A stretch of DNA of 64,000 nt. It comes from Brevibacterium zhoupengii (lineage in GTDB: Bacteria > Actinomycetota > Actinomycetes > Actinomycetales > Brevibacteriaceae). A model generated the notes under the pieces. The model ran no database searches, was not told where the DNA came from, and saw only the letters and a list, made by a program, of their open reading frames with translations. The DNA is taken from positions 3,162,001-3,226,000 of the forward strand of contig NZ_CP088298.1 in the NCBI RefSeq assembly GCF_021117425.1. The letters are read 5' to 3'. This document shows, in pieces, positions 17,909-25,931 of the stretch (position 1 is its first letter; every line of letters begins with the position of its first letter). Both the position numbers and the translations under genes were made by a program.

Positions 17909-18142
17909 ATGTTCCACCATCTGATGAACCGATTCACCGTGTTCGTCATCGGCCTCTCAACCGATGCCCCCGATCGCGAAGGCGAGCGCCGAGAGGAGAG
18001 ACCGGACCGCGGTGACGTTCCCGGTTGGGTCCTCATCACGCTGATGACGGCTGGGCTGGTCGTTGCGCTGTGGGCATTGGCCGGAGAGGCCTTCACCTCG
18101 ATGTTCCAGGATGCGATGAATAAGGTTCGGGGCGCCGGGTGA
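17909..18142 (+). CDS. Small pilin-like membrane protein of the tad locus
   Basis: 77 residues, AAGGAG ribosome site 5 bases before the ATG. A charged, Arg/Glu-rich N-terminal part (to about residue 38) is followed by a single hydrophobic helix GWVLITLMTAGLVVALWALA and a short amphipathic tail. Position, size and architecture fit a Flp-type major pilin. However, the usual Flp cleavage-site context with glutamate at +5 and the following tyrosine are not seen, so a processed pilin is not certain. It could be another small tad membrane subunit. Its stop overlaps the next gene by 4 bases. Confidence 0.6.
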   Translation: MFHHLMNRFTVFVIGLSTDAPDREGERREERPDRGDVPGWVLITLMTAGLVVALWALAGEAFTSMFQDAMNKVRGAG

Positions 18143-18588
18143 GTCATCGGATGTGTGGTGTCGACGTGGACGTGGACGCTGAGGCCTACGATGTTGACTG
18201 CGAAGCCGGGGCTGACTCCGGTTCTGCGATCGCCGAGTTCGCGCTCATCGGGTCACTCCTGGCCCTCGTCTTAGCCGGGACTCTGCAGATCGGTCTGGTC
18301 ATCCACGTCCGCAACACAGTCATCGATTCAGCCATCGCCGGTGCCCGCCAAGCCAGCCTCGCCGATCAGTCGAATGCCGACGGGAGACGTCTCGCCTCCG
18401 AACTCATCACTGTGTCCGTGGGCGAACGCTATGCCCAGTCGATCACCGTCACCACAGCCCGGCACGGTCCAGACGATGTCGTCGAGGTTCGTGTCCGGAC
18501 TCCGCTGCCCGTCCTTGGACTGTGGGGCCCCGCCGAGGTGTGGGATCTGAGCGGACGGTCGATCGTTGAGGACATCGATCGTGACTGA
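18139..18588 (+). CDS. tadE: TadE-like minor pilin
   Basis: 149 residues, GTG start overlapping the previous stop (GTGA). An acidic N-terminal leader precedes the TadE motif GSAIAEFALIGSLLALVLAGTLQIGL, in which G-x-AxxEF marks a type III pilin-like cleavage region and first helix. A beta-type extracellular domain follows. TadE-family proteins are pseudopilins of the Flp system. It lies in the tad operon between the small pilin-like gene and another TadE-like gene. Confidence 0.8.
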   Translation: MSHRMCGVDVDVDAEAYDVDCEAGADSGSAIAEFALIGSLLALVLAGTLQIGLVIHVRNTVIDSAIAGARQASLADQSNADGRRLASELITVSVGERYAQSITVTTARHGPDDVVEVRVRTPLPVLGLWGPAEVWDLSGRSIVEDIDRD

Positions 18589-19075
18589 GCCTGACCTTGC
18601 GGTGCCCGAGGAGCGTCCCGACTCGCTGTCGGAGGAGCGCGCCGATTCGGTGTCGGAGGAACGGCCCGATTCGGGCACGGCCGTCATCGAGTTCATCTTC
18701 GCGTCCATCGTCCTGCTCATCCCGGTCGTCTATCTCATGCTCGCCATCTCTCAACTGCAGGCTGCCAGCTATGCGACGACGTCGACCGCGATCTCGGCCT
18801 CCCGGATCGCGGCCCGCGATGCCGACCCCTCCGAACGCCGAGCCCACCAGCTCGCCGACATGCATTTCACCGATTTCGGACTCACCGGGGTTCCCATCAC
18901 GATTGACTACTCATGTTCCGGACCCTGTGGACAAGCAGGATCCCTCATCACCGCGCGGGTCGAGACGAAGGTGTCGCTGCCCGGGTTCCCGCTCCTCTTC
19001 GGCACCAAACACTCCCCGCACATCACTCTTCGGGCCTCCCACACCGATGTCGTCGCCACAGCGGGTGGAGACTGA
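18581..19075 (+). CDS. TadE/TadF-like minor pilin with N-terminal repeats
   Basis: 164 residues from a GTG at 18581, overlapping the tadE stop by 8 bases. The ribosome site GAGGA (18568-18572) lies 8 bases before this GTG and decides the start; a TTG at 18566 in the same frame is less likely. After a short leader come three 8-residue repeats of the EERPDSxS type (24-bp DNA repeats), then GTAVIEFIFASIVLLIPVVYLML, the TadE-family helix with the conserved E. The C-terminal part has a cysteine pair (SCSGPC). Likely a pseudopilin. Confidence 0.75.
   Translation: MTEPDLAVPEERPDSLSEERADSVSEERPDSGTAVIEFIFASIVLLIPVVYLMLAISQLQAASYATTSTAISASRIAARDADPSERRAHQLADMHFTDFGLTGVPITIDYSCSGPCGQAGSLITARVETKVSLPGFPLLFGTKHSPHITLRASHTDVVATAGGD
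18608..18679 (+). repeat. 24-bp coding tandem repeat, three units
   Basis: Units 18608-18631, 18632-18655 and 18656-18679 encode EERPDSLS, EERADSVS and EERPDSGT in the cytoplasmic leader of the TadE/TadF-like protein. The differences are mostly third-position or single-residue changes. Confidence 0.8.
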
Positions 19076-19076
19076 G

Positions 19077-19514
19077 ATGCCGCGCAGACACCGGTCCCGC
19101 GTCGACGACGGGTCCATCACCCCATTGGCCATCGGCTTCGTCGTCATCGCCTTGCTCTTGGCCTTCCTCATCGCGGCGCTGACGGATCTGCATATGACTC
19201 GCCGCGAGCTGCAGAGCGTGGCGGACTCTGCAGCACTGGCTGCCTCCGACTCATTCGAACCGGCTCCCGGCGGCGAACCCGGGCTCGTGTTCTCACCCCC
19301 TGCGGCGAAACGGGCCGCCAGCCGCTACATCGATGCTGTTCCCACCCCGCAGGGACTGCACAATGTGGAGCTCAGCGCCGATGCTGACGGGCAGCATTCG
19401 GTCGTGATCCGCCTGCGCGCCGACTACACACCCGCATTGCTGTCACGGTTCGTCCCCGATCTCATCGAACTCCAAGCCACCGCCTATGCTCGCGGTTCGC
19501 TGCGAATATCGTGA
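19077..19514 (+). CDS. TadG-like pilus assembly protein
   Basis: 145 residues from the ATG at 19077, one base after the preceding stop. An Arg-rich start, DGSITPLAIGFVVIALLLAFLIAALTDLHM and the following RRELQSVADSAALAASDSF match the TadG/TadE-like (Rv3655c/Rv3656c type) N-terminal domain of actinobacterial pilus proteins. The remainder is a short beta-rich region. It is probably a membrane-anchored minor pilin. Last gene of the tad operon proper. Confidence 0.75.
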   Translation: MPRRHRSRVDDGSITPLAIGFVVIALLLAFLIAALTDLHMTRRELQSVADSAALAASDSFEPAPGGEPGLVFSPPAAKRAASRYIDAVPTPQGLHNVELSADADGQHSVVIRLRADYTPALLSRFVPDLIELQATAYARGSLRIS

Positions 19515-19603
19515 TGGTCGCCTGCAACGATTCGGACGAGGACACCTGCGACGACTCTGCCGTATTCTCTTGTGGACACTTCCCCCACTTGTGAGCGAAG
19601 AAT

Positions 19604-19630
19604 CTGTGGACACAGAACCGCCGTCCACAG
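19604..19630. promoter_or_regulatory. Inverted repeat upstream of EccC-like gene
   Basis: CTGTGGAC (19604-19611) and GTCCACAG (19623-19630) form a perfect 8-bp inverted repeat with an 11-base spacer. TGTGGACAC occurs at 19571-19579 and again at 19605-19613; it resembles the reverse of the actinobacterial DnaA box by 8 of 9 bases. The region 19515-19680 otherwise has no gene. Function is unknown: operator, terminator of tad, or DnaA-responsive site. Confidence 0.4.
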
Positions 19631-19680
19631 GACGATGAGGCGCCCTTGGTCCGCCCGGTGAAACACGTGATCCTGAAACA

Positions 19681-22600
19681 ATGAACACGCTCGGTCTGAT
19701 TCATCGCATCGATGCCAACGCCAACATTCGCACCGATGTGATCGAAGCAGACTCTGAGCAACCCGTCCTCGAGGTGCTTCGCTCCCTCGTCGGTCCCGCC
19801 CTGACCCTGGCTGACCTGCTCGCGGGCAACCGCCTGCCCGCAGAATCCGGCAACCCAGATGATCTGGTGAAGACCATGGCCTGGGGACGGTGGCAGTCGC
19901 TGAACCCGGTCACCGTCCTCGGAACCTCGTCCCTCGATCGTGGATCCGGATCTGCCGTGGTCTCGGTGCTCGCCGGACCCGATTCGGGCTTCACGATCGG
20001 AATCGATCCCCGAACTCCCCTGCTCAGCCGCATCTCCCACCCCGAGAGCCTGACCATCGTCGACCCGTGCCTGTCCCGCCAACCGGCACGACTCGAGTTG
20101 GGCCCGGCCAGGGAGCAGACGTTCTCAGCTTTAGGCACCACTATCTTCTCGCCCAACTCCCCCACTATCTCCCATTCCCGCAGACCTCTACCGGATGCAA
20201 CCCGGACTCGTGTGTTCGCCGGCTCTGGGCGTGAACCCACGCATGTGGCACCTGAGTCAGTTGATGACCCACGCCCGGCGAAGCCTCCCCAGTGGTGGGC
20301 GTTCCTCATCCCCATCGCCATCGGAGGGGTTCTCGCAGTTGTGACAGGAATGTGGTGGTTCCTCCTCTTCAGCGTGTCCGCACCCATCTCCGGCTACGTC
20401 GCCTTCGTCATGGAGAAGCGTCGATATGCACGCGACTGCGCCCAATGCGTCCTCGACAGACGCGCGGCGCTCGAGACGGCCCGGCACGGGCTGTCCACGG
20501 TGGTCGACGACCACAGGCGCCTCCTGCAGACCGGTTCGGGACTGTGCCTCGGCTTCGGGGCTGCCCGCAGCCCTATCACGATCGCCGATGAACTCCGCGA
20601 GGGCACCGAACATCTCGACGGGACGGTCATCATTGACGACGTGCCGCTTCGCATCGACCCCACCACCACCTCGGTGACGGTCACCGGCGATGGCGAACAG
20701 CTGCGCCGCATGTCCCTGTCTTGGCTGGGCGACCCCACCTATGACTGGCTGCCGTGCCCCGAGCTGCTTCGACTGCCCGAATTGCAGGGTAGCGGCTTCG
20801 ACCACAGCGACGGCGCCGAGTCGGGAATCGGCGTGGTCCTGTCCGAACAGGCCACGTCGGCGCGACTGCTGCTGCAGGCACCGTCTCCCGTCGCATCGAT
20901 CTCCCTGTCACTGGGCAGCCTGGCCCAGGCGCGCACCGACGATTCTTCGGCTGCAGATGGTCCCGCGCCGGGCAGAACCCTCGTTGCCTCCCTCATGCCG
21001 CCTGGGCGGTTCCTCGCTCTCGGGCACCGGCAGGCGACGGACGGCAGCGTCGAACGGCTGCCGAATCATGGCCTCGGCGATCTCTACGACGATGCACCGC
21101 AGGTCATTCGTCAGCGCTGGGCGCACACTGCACCTGGTCCCGTGCGGATTGGGCGCGGACGAGATGGGGACATCGCCCTCGACCTCTTCAACGACGGGCC
21201 TCACGCGCTCGTGGCTGGAACGACAGGCAGCGGGAAGTCGATTCTGCTTCAGACCTGGCTGCTCGCAATGGCTCTGGAACACCCACCGTCGCGGCTGGTG
21301 TTCGTTCTCATCGATTTCAAGGGCGGTGCGACTTTCGCCCCGTTGGAGGAGCTGCCGCATACCGACAGCGCCCTCGACGACTTCGATTCCGCGGCTGCCT
21401 TCCGCGCATTGGTCTCCGTCCGTGCTGAGATCACCCGCCGCGAGCGGCTCCTGGCCGACCACGGGTGTTCCGATGTCCTCGAACTCGACGATCCCCCGCC
21501 GAGGTTGGTCGTCGTCATCGATGAGTTCCACGCACTCATGGCGACCCACCCGAAAGCGGCAGATCTGTTGGAGCACCTGACGGCTCTGGGGAGGTCACTG
21601 GGTGTGCATCTCATCCTCGCGACACAGCGGCCGCTCGGCGTCGTCACCGGACAGATGAAAGCCAACATCAACATTCGGTTGTGTCTGCGAGTGCGCGAGG
21701 ATGCGGACTCCTTCGACGTCATCGGCGTCAACGACGCTGCTCACCTGCCACCGGACACACCAGGGGCAGCGTGCCTCGATTCGGGTTCGTCGATCATAGA
21801 GTTCCGCGTCGCCGTTCCCACCTCTGCTTCTTCCTCTGCTGCCGGTGTTCGTGAGCGGCCTCGGCTCCGACCCTGGGAACCCGGCCGAGGTCTTCCCACT
21901 CAACACAGCGTCAACGGCATCCATGTCGGCAATCTGCAGCAGGCCAATCGTGAGGCGCCGGGCGGGACGCAGCCATCGCCTCAGCGACATCGTTCGGTGG
22001 TCCTCCCTCCCCTGCCCGATGCTGAGGATGTCCCTGCGTTGCTTTCGGCTTGGACAGGAAAGGGTGGCACCACAGAGACCGGTCCAGAGGTGATTGGCAC
22101 GGCTACCGGGACAGTGACCGGGATCGTTGACATTCCCAGTCACCAGAAGCAGAGCGCATGGTCATACTCCCCTGCCGTTGACGGTTCGACCATCGTCGTC
22201 GGCACCGACGCGGACGTCGTCTCGTCAGTGCTGAGGCGCATGGTCGCCAATGCCGCCCAGACTCACCGGGTCGTGGCCTTGGGACGCATCGCGACGTCCT
22301 TGGACTGGGCCGACATCGCCTGCGGAATGGACACCGGGTGGCGATTCCACGCGATCCTCGACCATCTGCACCGAGGCTCTGCCGACGAACGTGTGCCGGC
22401 CACGATCGTGGTGTGCAGCAATTGGAACGAGTTCATCGACTCTCTGGACCATCAGATGGCTGCCGAGACGGAGCGACTGCTCAAGCATGGCTCCGGGTTG
22501 GGGCTGACGTTTCTGCTGGGCGGGTGCCGAACGTCGACGAGCACGAGCGCCGCCTTCACCTCACAGGTGATCTTCCCACCCAGCGCAGGAGGTGATGGGC

Positions 22601-23310
22601 TCAGCGTCGGACTGTCCAGGCAGCGATTCGTCGGGACGTGGCCGGAATACAGGGCAGTCCTCGTCGGCCCCAGCGCGCACGAAGCAGGTGGCGACGGCGC
22701 CGATGTGCAATTGGTGCCGCACCTTGCACCTGAAGGCAATCGAAGACGTGACAGACTCGAACCCCGTTGGCGCGGACTCACGGCAACACCGGAACACGCC
22801 ACCGCGCCACTGGATCCGACGGGGACCTGGATTCCACTCGGACTCGACCCCTTCGGGAAACTCGTCGCGTGGAAGCCCGCGCGTGACGGAGAGGTTCTCA
22901 GCGTCCGCGGATCACCCCAGAGCGGGAAGAGCGAGACCGCAGCCATGGTACAGGAAACCTGCTCCGACGCAGCAGCGGCCAACATTCATTCGCTCACGGT
23001 CCATGACGACGCGCATCTGGAAGCCAACCCGGACGCCTTCGATCTCCTCGACGGGGGACTGCATGTCGTGACGATGCCGGTGCGGTTCACCCCCGGCTAC
23101 GGTTCCCCGTTGGCCAAGGCACAAGGACTGGGACCGACGCTGATCATCGGCGTCCACAGTCGGCAGGACCTCAGCAATCTGGGCCTGCTCAGACTGCCAC
23201 CACTCGGCGGCGATCCCGGGACCGCATGGTTCGTCACCGAAGGCAGGGCGCAAGCAGTGAGACTCTTCTCAGCGGAGGGAACCGCCGATGTCACGGTGAG
23301 GTCTGCCTGA
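19681..23310 (+). CDS. EccC/EssC-like FtsK/SpoIIIE ATPase
   Basis: 1209 residues. An FHA-like beta region (about 80-140, with DPCLSRQPARLEL) is followed by two adjacent membrane helices (about 205-244). The first FtsK domain has Walker A G513-TTGSG-K519-S and Walker B VVVID614-E; IGRGRDGDIALDL just before it is typical of type VII EccC. A linker follows, then a degenerate middle ATPase domain and a C-terminal domain with GSPQSGK1083-S. This is the layout of type VII secretion motor EccC/EssC, which threads folded WXG100-type substrates. No EccB, EccD, EccE, MycP or WXG100 gene is visible. It follows the tad operon on the same strand by 166 bases, with a weak ribosome site. Confidence 0.85.
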   Translation: MNTLGLIHRIDANANIRTDVIEADSEQPVLEVLRSLVGPALTLADLLAGNRLPAESGNPDDLVKTMAWGRWQSLNPVTVLGTSSLDRGSGSAVVSVLAGPDSGFTIGIDPRTPLLSRISHPESLTIVDPCLSRQPARLELGPAREQTFSALGTTIFSPNSPTISHSRRPLPDATRTRVFAGSGREPTHVAPESVDDPRPAKPPQWWAFLIPIAIGGVLAVVTGMWWFLLFSVSAPISGYVAFVMEKRRYARDCAQCVLDRRAALETARHGLSTVVDDHRRLLQTGSGLCLGFGAARSPITIADELREGTEHLDGTVIIDDVPLRIDPTTTSVTVTGDGEQLRRMSLSWLGDPTYDWLPCPELLRLPELQGSGFDHSDGAESGIGVVLSEQATSARLLLQAPSPVASISLSLGSLAQARTDDSSAADGPAPGRTLVASLMPPGRFLALGHRQATDGSVERLPNHGLGDLYDDAPQVIRQRWAHTAPGPVRIGRGRDGDIALDLFNDGPHALVAGTTGSGKSILLQTWLLAMALEHPPSRLVFVLIDFKGGATFAPLEELPHTDSALDDFDSAAAFRALVSVRAEITRRERLLADHGCSDVLELDDPPPRLVVVIDEFHALMATHPKAADLLEHLTALGRSLGVHLILATQRPLGVVTGQMKANINIRLCLRVREDADSFDVIGVNDAAHLPPDTPGAACLDSGSSIIEFRVAVPTSASSSAAGVRERPRLRPWEPGRGLPTQHSVNGIHVGNLQQANREAPGGTQPSPQRHRSVVLPPLPDAEDVPALLSAWTGKGGTTETGPEVIGTATGTVTGIVDIPSHQKQSAWSYSPAVDGSTIVVGTDADVVSSVLRRMVANAAQTHRVVALGRIATSLDWADIACGMDTGWRFHAILDHLHRGSADERVPATIVVCSNWNEFIDSLDHQMAAETERLLKHGSGLGLTFLLGGCRTSTSTSAAFTSQVIFPPSAGGDGLSVGLSRQRFVGTWPEYRAVLVGPSAHEAGGDGADVQLVPHLAPEGNRRRDRLEPRWRGLTATPEHATAPLDPTGTWIPLGLDPFGKLVAWKPARDGEVLSVRGSPQSGKSETAAMVQETCSDAAAANIHSLTVHDDAHLEANPDAFDLLDGGLHVVTMPVRFTPGYGSPLAKAQGLGPTLIIGVHSRQDLSNLGLLRLPPLGGDPGTAWFVTEGRAQAVRLFSAEGTADVTVRSA

Positions 23311-23333
23311 CCGATCGCGTTTCGAACTGACGA

Positions 23334-24809
23334 TCAATCAGTACTCTCGTTGTGCCTGCCCACGGCCATTGGCTCGGTGCGGTCGATGAGCTGGTAGGGT
23401 CGGCGCCCCTCACCCCGAACGAAAGCGAAGTAGCACAGCCACAGCGCCCCGACCCAGAGCAGACCCACCCACAGTGCCGGACGGGAATCGGGCACGATCC
23501 CGACCATGACGATGACGAAGAGGATGAATGCGACCGTCGCCCACGACCCCACAGGCCACAGCGGCATCGGGAACTCACTGCGCAGTCGGTTCTCCTGCAC
23601 CAGCACCCGCTTCATCCGAATATGAGCGGCGAGGATGACCAACCACACCAGCACCGTGGCAAACGTCGCCAATGCGCCGAGCAGGAACAGAGCCTGGTCG
23701 GGGTAGAGGTAGTTGAGGAGCACGCCGACCAGCAGGGCCACAATCATCGTGATCACAGTCATCACCGGCACTCCGTTGCGGGTGGTGTGGGCAAAGGAAC
23801 GCGGTGCCTGCCCCTGCTCCGCCAGACCATGGAGCATCCGACCGGCCCCGAAGATATCGGCATTGATGGCCGAGAGCGCCGCCGTGATGAGCACAACCTG
23901 GAGGATGGCGGCTGCTGCGTTGAAACCGACGGAGTCGAAGATCGCGACGAAGGGGCTGATCTCCGAGGTGATCTGGTTCCAGGGCAGGATGCACATGATC
24001 ACGCCGAGGGTGAGCACGTAGAAGAGCAGGATGCGCACCGGCACCGAGTTGATGGCGGCCGGCAACACCTTCTTCGGGTTCTGCGCCTCGCCGGCGGTGA
24101 CTCCGATGATCTCGATGCCGCCGAAGGCGAACATCACGATCGTGAATGATGTCAGGAGCCCCCAAAGTCCGTGCGGGAACGCTCCCCCGTGGTCGAACAG
24201 TGCACGCGGGCCCATCTGATCGTGGTCGGCGATGCCGAAGCCGAAGATGATGATGGCCACGCCGGCCGCGATGAGGGCGATGATCGCGACGATTTTGATG
24301 AGCGCGAACCAGAACTCCAGCTCACCGAAGACCTTGACGCCGATCATGTTGATTGCGGCAATGAAGAGTACGACGGCCAGCACCCAGATCCAGCGCGGTA
24401 CTCCAGGGAACCAGAAGCCCATGTACACGCCGACGGCGGTGGCGTCGAAGACGGCGACAAGGATCATCTCGAAGACGAAGGTCCAGCCGACGAGGAAACC
24501 GGCGAATGGATGGAGATAGTGCGATGCGAACTGGCCGAAGGATCCCGAAACGGGGTGGCGGACCAGCATTTCGCCCAGCGCACGCATCACCATGAAGACG
24601 GCGGCACCGCCGATGATATAGGCCAGCAGCACGGACGGACCTGCGGCTTGGATCGACTCCGAGGACCCCATGAACAGCCCCGTGCCGATGGCCGAACCCA
24701 AGGCCATGAAGCGGATGTGCCGGGCGGTCAGTCCCCTGCGCAGACCCACGTTCTCAGTGCGAATGTCATGGGTGATCGCCTCTCTGCTCCCACTGTCAGC
24801 CGAAGACAC
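23334..24809 (-). CDS. Amino-acid permease (APC superfamily, AAT family)
   Basis: 491 residues from a GTG at 24809 (AGTAGGA lies 5 bases upstream); a TTG at 24830 in frame is a weaker alternative. Twelve hydrophobic segments follow the family start LTARHIRFMALGSAIGTGLFMGS, with later EMLVRHPVSGSFGQFASHY, typical of the proline/GABA/histidine/aromatic permeases of enteric type. It imports an amino acid with protons; which one cannot be said. It converges on the EccC-like gene with a 23-base gap. Confidence 0.88.
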   Translation of the reverse strand: MSSADSGSREAITHDIRTENVGLRRGLTARHIRFMALGSAIGTGLFMGSSESIQAAGPSVLLAYIIGGAAVFMVMRALGEMLVRHPVSGSFGQFASHYLHPFAGFLVGWTFVFEMILVAVFDATAVGVYMGFWFPGVPRWIWVLAVVLFIAAINMIGVKVFGELEFWFALIKIVAIIALIAAGVAIIIFGFGIADHDQMGPRALFDHGGAFPHGLWGLLTSFTIVMFAFGGIEIIGVTAGEAQNPKKVLPAAINSVPVRILLFYVLTLGVIMCILPWNQITSEISPFVAIFDSVGFNAAAAILQVVLITAALSAINADIFGAGRMLHGLAEQGQAPRSFAHTTRNGVPVMTVITMIVALLVGVLLNYLYPDQALFLLGALATFATVLVWLVILAAHIRMKRVLVQENRLRSEFPMPLWPVGSWATVAFILFVIVMVGIVPDSRPALWVGLLWVGALWLCYFAFVRGEGRRPYQLIDRTEPMAVGRHNESTD

Positions 24810-24883
24810 AGGTGTCCTACTTTCTCTCAAATTCTCCCGCCATGCCTGCCCCGGTCATTGTGAACCCTCGGGGCAACGTCGGC

Positions 24884-25885
24884 TCAGCGAGCGTCGGCGG
24901 GCGGTCCCGTGAGCGTTTCGTAGCGGTAGAGTTCCGTGGCCTGGCCGGCTTCGACGAGTCGATCGGCCAACGCAGAGACCACTGGCATACCGCTCGTGAC
25001 CTCAAGGACGACGTCGGCATCGACGGAGAGTCGGGCAAGGAGAAGCTCGGCGTCGGCGATCGCGGCCTTGAACAGGTCGCTTGAGGTGTCGGCGGCCTCT
25101 TCGCGGGTTTCGAACATCGACCCGATGATGAGTTCGGTCGGTGCCTCTTCATCGTCACCAGGGGCCGGCATGGCATCGGTGATCTCGACGCCTGGCTGAT
25201 CTGCTTCCCGTGCGTAGGAGACGGCGAAGGCGCTGAGTCCTGAGTCTTCGGCGGCGCCGGCTTCACCGTTGAGCAACGCCGCACCATGGGCACCCGCTGC
25301 TTCGGAGAGGAACGCATTGTTGACCTGACCGATCGTCAGTGGACCGACGGCGTCGTCCTTGTTCACGGCCGTGTACCAGGCGAGGAAGGCCTTCGTGAGC
25401 TTGACCGATCCGGTGGCCACGATCTCGAGGTCCTCGGCGCGTCCGCCACCGCTGGGCGGCAGTGCACCGGCGGCGACCTTGATCACCCGTGTCGTCGTCA
25501 GCGGTGTGAAGCCCAAGGCCTTGGCGAAGCCTTCACCCGGGCTGCCGGCCTCCACTCGTGCACGCAGGTCAAGGCCCTCCAGAGCAGTGCCGACGGTTTC
25601 GGCGCAGGCGGCTTCGAAGAGTTCCCGACCCTGACCGTGGCCCTGTTCCTCGCCCGCGACCTCGACATTGACCCACGCCCGATAGGGGTGAAGGGGGGAC
25701 TCGGCAATCGCTGCGACACCGACGGGAACCTCAGGGACCACCTCGGCGATGACAGATCGCAGCAAGGGAGAATCCGAGGAGGGACGGAACAGGGACCTGG
25801 CCATGTGGGCGGCCGGTGTCGCAGCGTCGGCGAGCACCTCGTTCAACCGCAGGTCGTCACCATCGGTCAGGTCTCTGATCGGCAT
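24884..25885 (-). CDS. GNAT-like acetyltransferase
   Basis: 333 residues from the ATG at 25885, chosen because AAGGAG lies 8 bases before it; an upstream extension of the frame overlaps the divergent phosphorylase gene and is not credible. The first half contains a GNAT-like core with the acetyl-CoA loop region VNVEVAGEEQGHGQGRELFEAA. The second half is acidic and less conserved and may be a second, degenerate GNAT repeat. Substrate unknown. Divergent from the purine nucleoside phosphorylase gene with a 46-base gap. Confidence 0.65.
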   Translation of the reverse strand: MPIRDLTDGDDLRLNEVLADAATPAAHMARSLFRPSSDSPLLRSVIAEVVPEVPVGVAAIAESPLHPYRAWVNVEVAGEEQGHGQGRELFEAACAETVGTALEGLDLRARVEAGSPGEGFAKALGFTPLTTTRVIKVAAGALPPSGGGRAEDLEIVATGSVKLTKAFLAWYTAVNKDDAVGPLTIGQVNNAFLSEAAGAHGAALLNGEAGAAEDSGLSAFAVSYAREADQPGVEITDAMPAPGDDEEAPTELIIGSMFETREEAADTSSDLFKAAIADAELLLARLSVDADVVLEVTSGMPVVSALADRLVEAGQATELYRYETLTGPPADAR

Positions 25886-25916
25886 TGTGTGCGCTCCTTG
25901 AACGGGTCGAGAACTT

Positions 25917-25922
25917 GATAAT
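25917..25922 (+). promoter_or_regulatory. Possible -10 element of a leaderless purine phosphorylase transcript
   Basis: GATAAT ends 9 bases before the ATG at 25932, and no ribosome-binding sequence lies between. Transcription would start within about 3 bases of the ATG, so the mRNA may be leaderless, which is common in Actinomycetota. The -35 (TCCTTG, 25895-25900, 16-base spacer) is weak. Confidence 0.4.
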
Positions 25923-25931
25923 CTTGGCGTC

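Noticed and set aside
19515..19680. WXG100-type small gene before the EccC-like ATPase
   Set aside because: No open frame of suitable length with a W-x-G motif exists in the gap.
23352..24149. Plus-strand open frame rich in Asp/His/Glu opposite the amino-acid permease
   Set aside because: It is the complement of hydrophobic helix codons; not a real acidic protein.
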